A stretch of 64,000 nucleotides of DNA from Conyzicola nivalis_A (GTDB taxonomy: Bacteria; Actinomycetota; Actinomycetes; Actinomycetales; Microbacteriaceae). Positions 16,227 through 25,035 of the stretch are shown here, in pieces. The position numbers and the translations under genes are program-made. Location of the stretch: assembly GCF_040548875.1 (NCBI RefSeq), contig NZ_JBEPSJ010000005.1:62001-126000 (forward strand), given 5' to 3'. The notes under the pieces are model-generated. The model ran no database searches. It was given only the letters and a program-made list of their open reading frames with translations, and had not been told where the DNA came from. Position 1 is the first letter of the stretch. Every line of letters begins with the position of its first letter.

Positions 16227-17189
16227 TCAGGCGCTCGCCTCACGAATGGCCGCCTCGGCGAGAGCCGAGTAGACCCAGCCGACGTCGTGTCCGGCGGCCT
16301 CGAGAGCGAGCGGGAAGAGAGAGGTCTCGGTGAGCCCGGGCAGGGTGCTTGCCTCCAGGAACCACGGGGTTCCCGCTCCGTCGACGATGAGGTCGATGCG
16401 CGAGATATGCCTGAGCCCGAGAGCGAGGTGTGCCGTGATGGCCACCTCGGCCGCGCGCGCGGCGACCTCGTCGCTGATCCGCGCCGGCGCGTAGTACCGG
16501 GTCTCCCCCGCCGTGTAACGAGCCTCGAACGTGTAGACGCCGGAGACGGGCTCGATCTCGATGGCGGGGAGAGCGACCGGGCCGTCGCCGGTGTCGATGA
16601 TGCTCACGGCGATCTCCACGCCGACGATCTTCTGCTCGATGAGCGCGACGTCGGAGTAGGTGTACGCGTTGACCATGGCGCGGGGCAGCTCGTCGATGGT
16701 GTCGACGATGCTGACGCCCTGGGCTGAGCCGCCCTGCGCGGGCTTGACGACGACGGGCACGGGGAGTTCCGCCGAGATGATGTCGAGGACGGCGCTGGCG
16801 CCGAGCTCACGGAACGTGTCACGCGGCAGGGTGATCGAGGGCGGTGTCGGCACACCCGCGCGGCTCACCACGACCTTGGCGGTCGGCTTGTCCCAGGCGA
16901 GGCGAGAGGCGTCGGCGTGCGAGCCCACGAACGGAATGCCGAGGAAGTCGATGAGGCCGCGGAGTGCCCCGTCTTCGCCGCTGGCGCCGTGCAGAGCCGG
17001 CCAGATCACATCGGGACGCGCCGACTTGAGGTAGCCGAGCAGTGACGCGTCGGGGTCGCGCATCACGACCTCGATGCCGTGCTGGGCCAGGCTGTCGGAG
17101 ACGCGGCGTCCGGAGCGGAGCGAGACGTCGCGCTCGTGGGAGAGGCCTCCGGCGAGGACGACGATCGTGCGGGGGGTGGAGTCACTCAT
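16227..17189 (-). CDS. D-alanine--D-alanine ligase-type ATP-grasp protein
   Basis: 320-aa ATP-grasp ligase of the Ddl family, predicted to join two D-alanines for peptidoglycan. GGLSHERDVSLRSG matches the N-terminal Ddl signature. VVKPAQGGSAQGVS is the ATP-grasp lysine/serine loop, and FEARYTAGETRYYAP is the omega loop with the Tyr expected for D-Ala-D-Ala specificity. One oddity: the metal-binding motif ExN reads LEASTLPG, Ser in place of Asn. The usual ddl of the organism may lie elsewhere, so this copy could be a paralogue. Start ATG 17189, 12 bp after the aminotransferase gene. Confidence 0.82.
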   Translation of the reverse strand: MSDSTPRTIVVLAGGLSHERDVSLRSGRRVSDSLAQHGIEVVMRDPDASLLGYLKSARPDVIWPALHGASGEDGALRGLIDFLGIPFVGSHADASRLAWDKPTAKVVVSRAGVPTPPSITLPRDTFRELGASAVLDIISAELPVPVVVKPAQGGSAQGVSIVDTIDELPRAMVNAYTYSDVALIEQKIVGVEIAVSIIDTGDGPVALPAIEIEPVSGVYTFEARYTAGETRYYAPARISDEVAARAAEVAITAHLALGLRHISRIDLIVDGAGTPWFLEASTLPGLTETSLFPLALEAAGHDVGWVYSALAEAAIREASA

Positions 17190-17201
17190 GCTGTCTGTGC
17201 C

Positions 17202-18530
17202 CTAATCGATGTTCGGCGGCGGGCTGGTGACCCGGTCGGAGGAGGTGACGGTGTCGAGCTGCCCGGTGCCGGCGAAGGTCTCGAGCAGCTCTGTCTCGCC
17301 GTTGATGACCTTGGTGAGCCGGCGCACGCCGAGCCGGATCGCGTCGGGCGTGGGGTAGCAGAACGACAGGCGGATGTTGTGGCGACCGTCGCCGTCGGCG
17401 AAGAACGCGGTGCCCGGCGTGTACGCGACGAGCTCCTTGACGGCGCGCGGAAGCATCGCCTTCGAGTCGAGATGCTGCGGCAGGGTGAGCCAGACGTAGA
17501 AGCCGCCGGTCGGATTGGTCCAGGTGAGGTCGGGCAGGTGTTCAGACAAAGAGCTGACCAGCGCCTCTTTACGCTCGCGATAGATCCCGCGGAACGTGTC
17601 GATCTGGCCACGCCAGTCGGCTCCGGAGAAGTACGAGGTGATGACGTTCTGGGTGAACGCGCTCGGCGAGAGCACCGCGGACTCGTTGGCCAGGATGAGC
17701 TTCTCGCGGATCGCGTGGGGGGCCACGGCCCAGCCGACGCGCAGGCCGGGTGCGAAGGTCTTCGAGAACGTGCCGAGGTAGATGATGCCGTCGGTGTCTA
17801 CCGACCGCATCGCCTGGGGCGGCGGGCCGTCGAAATAGAGCAGCCCGTATGGGTTGTCCTCGAGGATGAGGATGTTGTTCGAGCGGGCGATCTCGATGAT
17901 CTCGAGCCGGCGCTCCCAGCTCAGGGTGACACCGGCGGGATTGTGGAAGTTCGGGATCAGGTAGAGCAACTTGATGGTCTTGCCAGCGGCGCGCGTGCGC
18001 GTGATCGTCTCGCGAAGCGACTCGGGAACCATTCCGTCGTTGTCGGTCGCGACGTGCACGACGTCGGCCTGGTACGAGCGGAAGACTCCGATAGCGCCGA
18101 CGTAGCTGGGGCTCTCGGCGAGGATCACGTCGCCTTTGTCGATGAACAGCTTGGTGACGAGGTCGAGGGCCTGCTGGGATCCGGTGGTCACGACGACGTC
18201 GTCGACGCTCGCACGGATGCCCTCGAGCGCCATGACCTCGAGGATCTGTTCGCGGATGGCCGGGGTGCCCTGTCCGGATCCGTACTGGAGCGCCTCGGGG
18301 CCGTTGTCACGCATAACGCGCTCCAGGGCGGAGCTGACGAGCTCGGGGGGCAGCGCCGAGACGTAGGGCATGCCGCCGGCCAGGGAGACGACCTCGGGTC
18401 TGGAGGCGACGGCGAACAGGGCTCGTACTTCGGAGGCGCTCAGGCCGGCCGTGCGGTCGGCGTAGTGTCCGTACCACGGGTCAAGGTTGTTTCCCGTGTT
18501 TGTTCCCGGTGTCGGGCCCTGTGTAGTCAT
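17202..18530 (-). CDS. PLP-dependent aminotransferase, class I/II
   Basis: 442-aa fold-type I aminotransferase similar to the MocR-domain/2-aminoadipate transaminase group (no HTH domain here). Landmarks: VVTTGSQQALDLVTKLF, the conserved Asn-Pro block LYLIPNFHNPAGVTLS, LEDNPYGLLYFDG, the PLP lysine in GTFSKTFAPGLRVGW, and the C-terminal Arg in IRLSFCYPTPDAI. The substrate cannot be read from sequence. It precedes the ddl-like gene and the pair is likely co-transcribed. Confidence 0.88.
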   Translation of the reverse strand: MTTQGPTPGTNTGNNLDPWYGHYADRTAGLSASEVRALFAVASRPEVVSLAGGMPYVSALPPELVSSALERVMRDNGPEALQYGSGQGTPAIREQILEVMALEGIRASVDDVVVTTGSQQALDLVTKLFIDKGDVILAESPSYVGAIGVFRSYQADVVHVATDNDGMVPESLRETITRTRAAGKTIKLLYLIPNFHNPAGVTLSWERRLEIIEIARSNNILILEDNPYGLLYFDGPPPQAMRSVDTDGIIYLGTFSKTFAPGLRVGWAVAPHAIREKLILANESAVLSPSAFTQNVITSYFSGADWRGQIDTFRGIYRERKEALVSSLSEHLPDLTWTNPTGGFYVWLTLPQHLDSKAMLPRAVKELVAYTPGTAFFADGDGRHNIRLSFCYPTPDAIRLGVRRLTKVINGETELLETFAGTGQLDTVTSSDRVTSPPPNID

Positions 18531-18596
18531 GAAGAATTCCCGTTCGATCGTTGTTCAAGGATATGGGCTCGCCACGCGATGCCACGTAGATACAGA

Positions 18597-18630
18597 AAAG
18601 CCCCGCCCGAGTCAGTCTCGGGCGGGGCTT
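18597..18630 (-). terminator. rho-independent terminator after trxA
   Basis: AGCCCCGCCCGA and TCGGGCGGGGCT form a strong stem around a short loop. Read on the minus strand it is followed by a T-rich run (TTTTCTGT), 18 bp past the trxA stop. Confidence 0.88.
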
Positions 18631-18647
18631 CTGCGCTGTAGTGGTGA

Positions 18648-18974
18648 CTACGCGAGGAACTCCGCCAGGTCGGCCTCGATGGCCGGCTTGGGCTTGGCGC
18701 CGATGATGGTCTTGACGACCTCGCCGCCCTTGAAGACCTTCATCGCGGGGATGGAGGTGATCTGGTATTTCATGGCGATCTCGGGGTTGTCGTCGACGTT
18801 GAGCTTGACGATCTTGATCTTGGAGGAGTGCTCCGAGGCGATCTGGTCGAGGATCGGGGAAACCGCGCGACACGGGCCGCACCACTCGGCCCAGAAGTCC
18901 ACCATGATGGTGTCTTCCGAGTTGAGGACCTGGTCGGTGAACGTGGCGTCGGTGACGTCTACAGCAGTGGACAT
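18648..18974 (-). CDS. trxA: thioredoxin
   Basis: 108-aa cytoplasmic disulfide reductase with the active site WCGPC at residues 31-35 and the cis-proline in TSIPAMKVFKGG. Start ATG 18974 is 36 bp downstream of trxB, its presumed reductase, in the same direction. A strong terminator follows. Confidence 0.97.
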   Translation of the reverse strand: MSTAVDVTDATFTDQVLNSEDTIMVDFWAEWCGPCRAVSPILDQIASEHSSKIKIVKLNVDDNPEIAMKYQITSIPAMKVFKGGEVVKTIIGAKPKPAIEADLAEFLA

Positions 18975-19010
18975 AGCTTTCCTTCTTTCGTGGTGTGCAG
19001 GGGCTGCCGG

Positions 19011-20003
19011 TTAGACGGCTACGGCCTCTACGACGGTTTCGGTTGCGTTGGCGGCCTGGACAGCCGACCCAACCAGGTCTTTCGGGAGCGAGGCCAGATA
19101 GTGCTCGGCGTCGAGGGCCGCGACGGTGCCGGAGGCGGCCGCAGTGACCGCCTGGCGGTACGTGGGGTCGACGACGTCTCCGGCGGCGAAGACACCGGTG
19201 AGGTTCGTACGCGAGGTACGGCCCTGCACGGCGATCGTGCCCTCGGTGGTCAGGTCGAGCTGACCGTGCACGAGGTGCGTGCGGGGGTCGGCGCCGATCG
19301 CGATGAACAGGCCGCCGAGGTTGACCGTCGTCTCCGAACCGTCGACCGTGTCGACGAGGCCGACGCCGTTCACGAGGCCGTCGCCGTAGATGTGCGCGAC
19401 CTCTTTGTTCCAGAGGAACTCGATCTTCGGGTCGGCGAACGCGCGGTCCTGCATGACCTTGGATGCTCGCAGCTCGTCCTTGCGGTGGATCACGTAGACC
19501 TTGTCGGCGAAACGGGTGAGGAACGTGGCCTCTTCCATCGCCGAGTCGCCGCCGCCGACGACCGCGATCGTCTTCTTGCGGAAGAAGAACCCGTCGCAGG
19601 TGGCACACCACGACACGCCCTGGCCGCTGAGACGCTCTTCGTCTTCGAGACCCAGCTTGCGGTACGCGGAGCCGGTCGCGAAGATGACCGCGAGAGCCTC
19701 GTGCGTGTCGCCGTTGCCGAGCGTCACCGACTTGATTTGACTCGTCAGGTCGAGCGACACGACGTCGTCGAGGATCACCTCGGTGCCGAACCGCTCGGCC
19801 TGGGCCTGCATGGCGACCATCAGGTCGGGCCCCTGGATCCCCTCGGGGAACCCGGGGAAGTTGTCGACCTCGGTGGTCTTCATAAGCTCGCCGCCGGCCT
19901 CGACCGAGCTCGCGATAAGCAGGGGGGCCAGGTTGGCTCGAGCCGCGTAGATGGCCGCGGTGTATCCGGCGGGGCCGGAGCCGATGATGATTACTTGACG
20001 CAC
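19011..20003 (-). CDS. trxB: thioredoxin-disulfide reductase
   Basis: 330-aa NADPH-dependent flavoprotein that reduces thioredoxin. FAD-binding GSGPAGYTAAIYAAR is at the N-terminus, the redox-active CATC at residues 133-136, the NADPH-binding GGGDSAMEEA follows, and the FAD C-terminal motif GVFAAGDVVD is present. A 115-bp gap upstream probably holds the promoter of trxB-trxA. Confidence 0.97.
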   Translation of the reverse strand: MRQVIIIGSGPAGYTAAIYAARANLAPLLIASSVEAGGELMKTTEVDNFPGFPEGIQGPDLMVAMQAQAERFGTEVILDDVVSLDLTSQIKSVTLGNGDTHEALAVIFATGSAYRKLGLEDEERLSGQGVSWCATCDGFFFRKKTIAVVGGGDSAMEEATFLTRFADKVYVIHRKDELRASKVMQDRAFADPKIEFLWNKEVAHIYGDGLVNGVGLVDTVDGSETTVNLGGLFIAIGADPRTHLVHGQLDLTTEGTIAVQGRTSRTNLTGVFAAGDVVDPTYRQAVTAAASGTVAALDAEHYLASLPKDLVGSAVQAANATETVVEAVAV

Positions 20004-20118
20004 GGAATCTCCTTGTGGGCTTGCGATAGCCGGTATAACAAATCCTAGGTGCAGCCTATTCCGGCCGACGCGCGGCGCCGTCGCGACCCGGCAAGCTCCA
20101 AGAATCCGTCAGGGAAGG

Positions 20119-21774
20119 CTATCCCCGACGACGCAGGCGCTGCACGACGGGTCGCACGACGGCACCGAGTTCCGGGTTGCGCGCCAGAACGAGAACCCCG
20201 AAGTAGACGGCGGCCATGACCGAGCCGATCAGCGCCATCGAGACGAACGCGGTGAACGGATTAGAGACCGCGTAACCACCTTCGGTGGTTCCACCCAGTG
20301 CGAACAGGAGCGCCACACCCACTCCCGCCGCCGGCACGGAGGCAAGCAGGAATACCGCATAGCGCCGGAGGATGCGGGTCGCGTCGATCGCGCCCAGGCG
20401 CCGTCGCAGCACAGCCGCGGCGAGGACGGCCTGGGCGGAACCGGCTATGGAGGTTACAAGGGCGACGCCGACGGCGATCCATGACTTGTCCCAGTTGAGC
20501 CCCACGATGAGCGCGCCGATCACGAACAGGACGGACTGGAAGACCTGCAGGAAGAACGGGGTGCGGGTGTCGCCGAGCGAGTAGAACGTGCGCTGGATGA
20601 CGAACAGGATGCTGAACGGGACGAGTCCGACCAGGTATGCCATCACGACGACCGCCATGTCTTGGACGTCGGCGAAATTGCGGGCGAACACAGCGCTGAA
20701 GGGATAGGCAAGCACCACGAGCCCGATGGCCGCGAAGACCATGACGAGCCCGATCGAACGCAGCGACGAGGAGAAGTCGTCGCGAACTCCGCCGAGGTTT
20801 CCGTCGTGGGCATGCCCGCTCATGCGCGTGAAGTACGCGGTTGCGATCGAGACGGCGACGATCGAGTGCGGCAGCATGAAGATGAGCCAGGAGAGTCGCA
20901 GCACGGCCACTGACGCGTCGTCGCTGCCGCCGGCGCTCGTGGCGACGATGCTCTGCACGAGCCCGGCGAGCTGGGTGACGAGGATCATGCCGAACACCCA
21001 CGCCGCGGCCTTGCCGGTGGCGCCGAGGCCGACACCGCGCCAGCGGAAGTCGGGCCGGTAGGTGAGCCCGGCACGGCGCCAGAAGAAGAACAGGGCGAGC
21101 CCCTGCACGGCGATGCCCACGGTCGCGGAGCCGGCCAGCAGGGTGATCATCGGACCGGTCCAGGTGGAGGCGTCGCGATGCGCCGGGTCTCCCCCGAAGG
21201 CGGCGATGAAGACGAGCATTCCCGCGATCGCGACGAGGTTGTTGAGAACGGGGGTCCAGGTGAACGGGCCGAAGATCTTCCGCGCGTTGAGCACCTCTCC
21301 CAGCAGGCTGTAGATGGCGTAGAAGAGCACCTGCGGCAGGCACCAGTAGGCGAACGCGGTCGCGAGCGCCATCTCGTCGGGCGTGAATCCGTTGGCCCCG
21401 TCGGGAGACTGCAGGGCGTACAGGCTGACGAGCCAGGGGGCCGCGACCGTGCCTGCCACCGCGGCGAGCACGAACACCGTGAGCCCGAGGGTGACGAGGC
21501 GGTTGATGAACCGCTGCCCGCCGTCGTCGTGCAGGCTCGCCCTTACGATCTGGGGAACCAGGACGGCGCTCAGCAGGCCGCCGGCGATGATCGCGTAGAT
21601 GTTGTTGGGCAGCTGGTTGGCGAGCGCGAAGGTGTCGGCGCCGGCTCCCTTGGTGCCGATCGCCTGGGCGAGGATCGCCGCACTGGCGAAACCCAGCACC
21701 CGGGACACGACCGTGCCCGACGCGAGAAGGGCGGAGGCCCTGCCGAGCCCGCCACCGGCATCCGTCGTCGTCAC
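20119..21774 (-). CDS. murJ: lipid II flippase MurJ (MviN family)
   Basis: 551-aa polytopic protein of the MATE/MOP superfamily with about 14 transmembrane helices, predicted to flip lipid II across the membrane. Family blocks are LASGTVVSRVLGFASAAIL, DTFALANQLPNNIYAIIAGG, LRLSWLIFMLPHSIVAVSIAT and RTFYSLGDTRTPF. GTG 21774 overlaps the stop of the DUF6049 gene (GTGA), so translation is coupled. Mycobacteria have the same pair, Rv3909-Rv3910. Confidence 0.94.
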   Translation of the reverse strand: MTTTDAGGGLGRASALLASGTVVSRVLGFASAAILAQAIGTKGAGADTFALANQLPNNIYAIIAGGLLSAVLVPQIVRASLHDDGGQRFINRLVTLGLTVFVLAAVAGTVAAPWLVSLYALQSPDGANGFTPDEMALATAFAYWCLPQVLFYAIYSLLGEVLNARKIFGPFTWTPVLNNLVAIAGMLVFIAAFGGDPAHRDASTWTGPMITLLAGSATVGIAVQGLALFFFWRRAGLTYRPDFRWRGVGLGATGKAAAWVFGMILVTQLAGLVQSIVATSAGGSDDASVAVLRLSWLIFMLPHSIVAVSIATAYFTRMSGHAHDGNLGGVRDDFSSSLRSIGLVMVFAAIGLVVLAYPFSAVFARNFADVQDMAVVVMAYLVGLVPFSILFVIQRTFYSLGDTRTPFFLQVFQSVLFVIGALIVGLNWDKSWIAVGVALVTSIAGSAQAVLAAAVLRRRLGAIDATRILRRYAVFLLASVPAAGVGVALLFALGGTTEGGYAVSNPFTAFVSMALIGSVMAAVYFGVLVLARNPELGAVVRPVVQRLRRRG

Positions 21775-23480
21775 TCCGCCGCATCCTCTGGCGTGTCCAC
21801 CGCGGTGTGCTCCGCCGCGAGCCGCACCTTGCGCGCCCGGCTGCGGCGCACCACGAGGCGGGCGATGCCGAAGGCGAACACGGCGAAGACCAGGAAGCCG
21901 AGGGCGACCGTGATGGGCGTCTCCCAGCCGGCGTAGACGTTGATCTTGACCGAGGTCGGTGTGCCGATCGGAACTCCGGTGCCGCTCGTGACGGCCACGG
22001 AGATCTGCGCGGTTCCGTTCGAGATCGACTGCACCGGGATCTGCACCCGCTTCTGCGAGTCCGGCTCGATCGTGACCGCGACCGAGGGCTGCTCGATCTC
22101 GAGCAGCGGAGTCGGAGCGGTGACGAGGACATTCACGGTGACCGGCTGGTTCAACGAGTTCTTCACCGGCACCGGCAGCGACGCCCGGTCGGCGAACAGG
22201 TTGATGTCGCTGCTCTTCACCACGCGCACCGCATTGTGCAGCTCGACCGATTCGGCGTTGTAGAGGTCGATGGCCGAGCCCCAGCCGCCGGGATAGGTGT
22301 TCCAGCTGGTCGACATGGTGGCGAGCAGGCGTAGCCGACGCTCCCCCGTGATGAGGGCGGGATTCTGGGCGACGGTGGCGAAGCTGGCGTCGGATGCCTC
22401 GGTGGCCAGCAGCGACGCGGCGGATGCGACGCGGGCGGGGGTCTGCGGACGCTCGACGATCGTGGCGGGGCTCGGGGGAACGGCGAGCGTCGCGCTGAAC
22501 GGGGTGAGGTCTGTGCTCGGCAGCGCCTCGATGGCGTCGAGCGTTATGCGGAGCTTCGTCGCGCTGCCCAGGCTGCCCCGGTCGAGCGCGAGCACGGTGG
22601 TCGCACCGGCCGGGCCACCCTCGAGCGCGCTGGCGTCGAGCGCGGCCTGCAGCAGCCCGACCGTCGACTGCCAACCCTCGGTCGTGGGCGCCTCGACCGC
22701 TTCGTTGAACAGCGTCGACAGCGGGTCATCCGTCACCACCGTCGACGACTCGGCCACCGTGGCGGTGGCCTGTCCGCGCTCCGAGCGCTCGAGGTTGCCG
22801 GAGCTGAGGATCGTCGTCGTGAAGCCGCTCGCGCCGATGACGGCGAGGTCGCTCGCCATCACCGTGCCGGCGACGGGCCAGGCGATCGTCGGGACCGTGT
22901 AGTCCCAGGCCACCAGGCTCTCGGCCGTGGGCAGTTGCGGGGCAGCGCTGGCGCTGGGGCTGGGCGTCGGGCTCGGCGTCGCGGTGTCAGCGTCGCCGTC
23001 CGTGGCGACGGTCGCGAACCGGGCCGGGTCGATCGCGTAGTCGAACGAGGTGGGCGTCAACACCGTGGGAGACCCGGCCTGCGTGGCGACGGTGATGTCT
23101 GCGTCGGCGTAGCCGAGGGCGAAGGTCTGGTTCGTCGCGCCCTCGAGCCGTTCGAGCCAGTCGATGGCCGTCTGCGGGGCCTCGGTGCCGAGCACCCGGA
23201 TGGAGGCGAGGATCATCGGGTCGATGCCGATCGCGACCGCGGTGTCGATGACCGCGTCGAGGTCGCGGGTGAGGGCGCCGGTGGGCGACGTGTAGAGGGA
23301 GAGGGCGTTCGCGTCGATGAGGCCGGTGCGGGACTCGGGCGCGGTGAGCGCGTAGATCGCCGAGACGCGGGCGACACCGGCCGGGTCGCCCGGGGCTGCC
23401 ACCGCGGCCGGGGAGGCGAGGGTGGCGGCGAGCAGCGCCGTAACGGTCGCAATGACCGCTGTGAGGGGTCTTAGCGGCAC
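21771..23480 (-). CDS. DUF6049 family membrane-anchored secreted protein
   Basis: 569 aa. A signal peptide (LRPLTAVIATVTALLAATLA, then SPAAVAAPG) leads into a large extracellular region; one C-terminal transmembrane helix (TVALGFLVFAVFAFGIARLV) ends in a basic cytoplasmic tail. The start is GTG 23480 with AGGAG 7 bp upstream; the frame continues upstream but would then overlap pcnA. The Rv3909-like partner of MurJ has no established biochemical function; context suggests a cell-wall role. A Pro/Ser-rich stretch (TPSPTPSPSASAAP) lies in the middle. Confidence 0.87.
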   Translation of the reverse strand: MPLRPLTAVIATVTALLAATLASPAAVAAPGDPAGVARVSAIYALTAPESRTGLIDANALSLYTSPTGALTRDLDAVIDTAVAIGIDPMILASIRVLGTEAPQTAIDWLERLEGATNQTFALGYADADITVATQAGSPTVLTPTSFDYAIDPARFATVATDGDADTATPSPTPSPSASAAPQLPTAESLVAWDYTVPTIAWPVAGTVMASDLAVIGASGFTTTILSSGNLERSERGQATATVAESSTVVTDDPLSTLFNEAVEAPTTEGWQSTVGLLQAALDASALEGGPAGATTVLALDRGSLGSATKLRITLDAIEALPSTDLTPFSATLAVPPSPATIVERPQTPARVASAASLLATEASDASFATVAQNPALITGERRLRLLATMSTSWNTYPGGWGSAIDLYNAESVELHNAVRVVKSSDINLFADRASLPVPVKNSLNQPVTVNVLVTAPTPLLEIEQPSVAVTIEPDSQKRVQIPVQSISNGTAQISVAVTSGTGVPIGTPTSVKINVYAGWETPITVALGFLVFAVFAFGIARLVVRRSRARKVRLAAEHTAVDTPEDAAE

Positions 23481-23535
23481 GGGCGAACTCCTGAGGATCG
23501 CTTGGCCATCATGGGGAGAGTCTATTCTCTTGGCT

Positions 23536-24972
23536 ATGGAGAGCGTCGCTACGGCACTACACAGACTGGGCGAACTCGCAGAAACCCGGCATATTTCCCG
23601 ACTCGCGAAGGCTTTCGCCGCGGCCGGACACGAGCTCGCGCTCGTCGGCGGACCGGTTCGCGATGCGTTTCTCGGCCGGCCCGTCAACGACTTCGACTTC
23701 ACGACTAGTGCGACCCCCGACGAGATCCTCGCGATCGTCGCGCCGATCGCCGACGCCCACTGGGACATCGGGCGGGCGTTCGGAACGATCGGCGCCCGTT
23801 TCGCCGGTGACACGGTGGAGATCACCACCTATCGCACCGACGCATACGACGGCGAGACCCGTAAACCGGTGGTCGAGTTCGGCGACTCGCTCGAGGGAGA
23901 CCTCGTGCGACGCGACTTCACCGTGAACGCCATGGCGCTACGGCTGCCGCAGCTGGTGCTCGTCGACCCGTCCGGCGGCGTCGAGGACCTCATGGCACGT
24001 CGCCTGACGACCCCGGGAGCGCCCGAGGTCTCGTTCGGAGACGACCCGCTGCGGATGCTGCGTGCCGCACGGTTCACGTCGCAGCTCGGCTTCACGGTCG
24101 ACGAGCCGACCACCGCCGCGATGGTCGCCCTCGCCGACCGCCTGCCGATCGTCAGCGTGGAGCGCATGAGCGACGAGCTGTCGAAGCTGCTCCTCACCGA
24201 CGACCCGGTGCCCGGCCTGCGCCTGCTGGTCGACACGGGCCTCGCCGAGGTCGTGCTGCCGGAACTTCCCGCGCTGCGTCTCGAGGTCGACGAGCACGCC
24301 CATCACAAAGACGTCTACGAGCACAGCCTCACGGTGCTCACCCAGGCCATCGGGCTGGAGAAGTCGCGCCCCGGCATCGAGGGCCCCGACCTGATCCTGC
24401 GCCTCGCCGCCCTGCTGCACGACATCGGAAAGCCGCAGACCCGCCGCATCGAGGGCGGCGGCGTCGTCACGTTCCACCACCACGACGTGGTCGGGGCGAA
24501 GCTCGCCACCAAGCGGCTCAAGCACCTGCGGTTCGACAAGGAGACGATCGGCTCGGTCGCGAAGCTCATCGAGCTGCACCTGCGGTTCTTCGGCTACTCG
24601 GAGGGCGTCTGGACCGACTCCGCGGTGCGCCGCTACGTGCGCGACGCCGGACCGCTGCTCGAACGCCTGCACATCCTCACCCGCGCCGACGTCACGACCC
24701 GCAACGTGCGCAAGTCGGACCGGCTCTCGTTCGCCTACGACGATCTGGAGACGCGCATCGCCGAGATCGCCGAGGCGGAGGGCATCGCGGCCGTGCGCCC
24801 CGATCTCGACGGAGAGCAGATCATGGCGCTGCTGGGCCTCTCCCCCGGACGCGAGGTCGGTGAGGCCTACCGCTACCTGCTCGAACTGCGGCTCGACGAG
24901 GGGCCGCTGGGGCGGGATGTCGCGGAGCAGCGCCTGCGTGAATGGCACGCTGCTCGACACGTCGGCCCCTGA
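23536..24972 (+). CDS. cca: CCA-adding tRNA nucleotidyltransferase
   Basis: 478-aa class II nucleotidyltransferase that adds or repairs tRNA 3'-CCA ends; often labelled pcnA in actinobacteria. The catalytic head is LVGGPVRDAFLGRPVNDFDF, the second block RRDFTVNAMALRLP. A C-terminal HD domain (LAALLHDIGKPQTR, FHHHDVVGAKLA) adds phosphohydrolase-like residues. ATG 23536 is preferred over upstream codons that would overlap the divergent DUF6049 gene. The 55-bp gap holds both promoters. Confidence 0.94.
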   Translation: MESVATALHRLGELAETRHISRLAKAFAAAGHELALVGGPVRDAFLGRPVNDFDFTTSATPDEILAIVAPIADAHWDIGRAFGTIGARFAGDTVEITTYRTDAYDGETRKPVVEFGDSLEGDLVRRDFTVNAMALRLPQLVLVDPSGGVEDLMARRLTTPGAPEVSFGDDPLRMLRAARFTSQLGFTVDEPTTAAMVALADRLPIVSVERMSDELSKLLLTDDPVPGLRLLVDTGLAEVVLPELPALRLEVDEHAHHKDVYEHSLTVLTQAIGLEKSRPGIEGPDLILRLAALLHDIGKPQTRRIEGGGVVTFHHHDVVGAKLATKRLKHLRFDKETIGSVAKLIELHLRFFGYSEGVWTDSAVRRYVRDAGPLLERLHILTRADVTTRNVRKSDRLSFAYDDLETRIAEIAEAEGIAAVRPDLDGEQIMALLGLSPGREVGEAYRYLLELRLDEGPLGRDVAEQRLREWHAARHVGP

Positions 24973-24973
24973 C

Positions 24974-25031
24974 CTTGTCGAAGGGAGCCCGTCGGAGGGA
25001 CGTTCCCGCGCTCCGGCAGGCTCAGCGGCCG
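24974..25031. repeat. REP-like element between cca and ino1
   Basis: CTTGTCGAAGGGAGC (24974-24988) and GCTCCGGCAGGCTCAGCGGCC (25010-25030) resemble the two halves of the gyrB-gyrA element but are more degenerate; GGAGC/GCTCC can still pair. It separates two convergent genes and may serve as terminator. The second half is the same type of sequence found inside znuA. Confidence 0.65.
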
Positions 25032-25035
25032 GGCG

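Noticed and set aside
23481..23828. N-terminal extension of the DUF6049 protein into cca
   Set aside because: The extension is antisense to the catalytic head of the CCA-adding enzyme, while GTG 23480 has a good ribosome site and begins a signal peptide.
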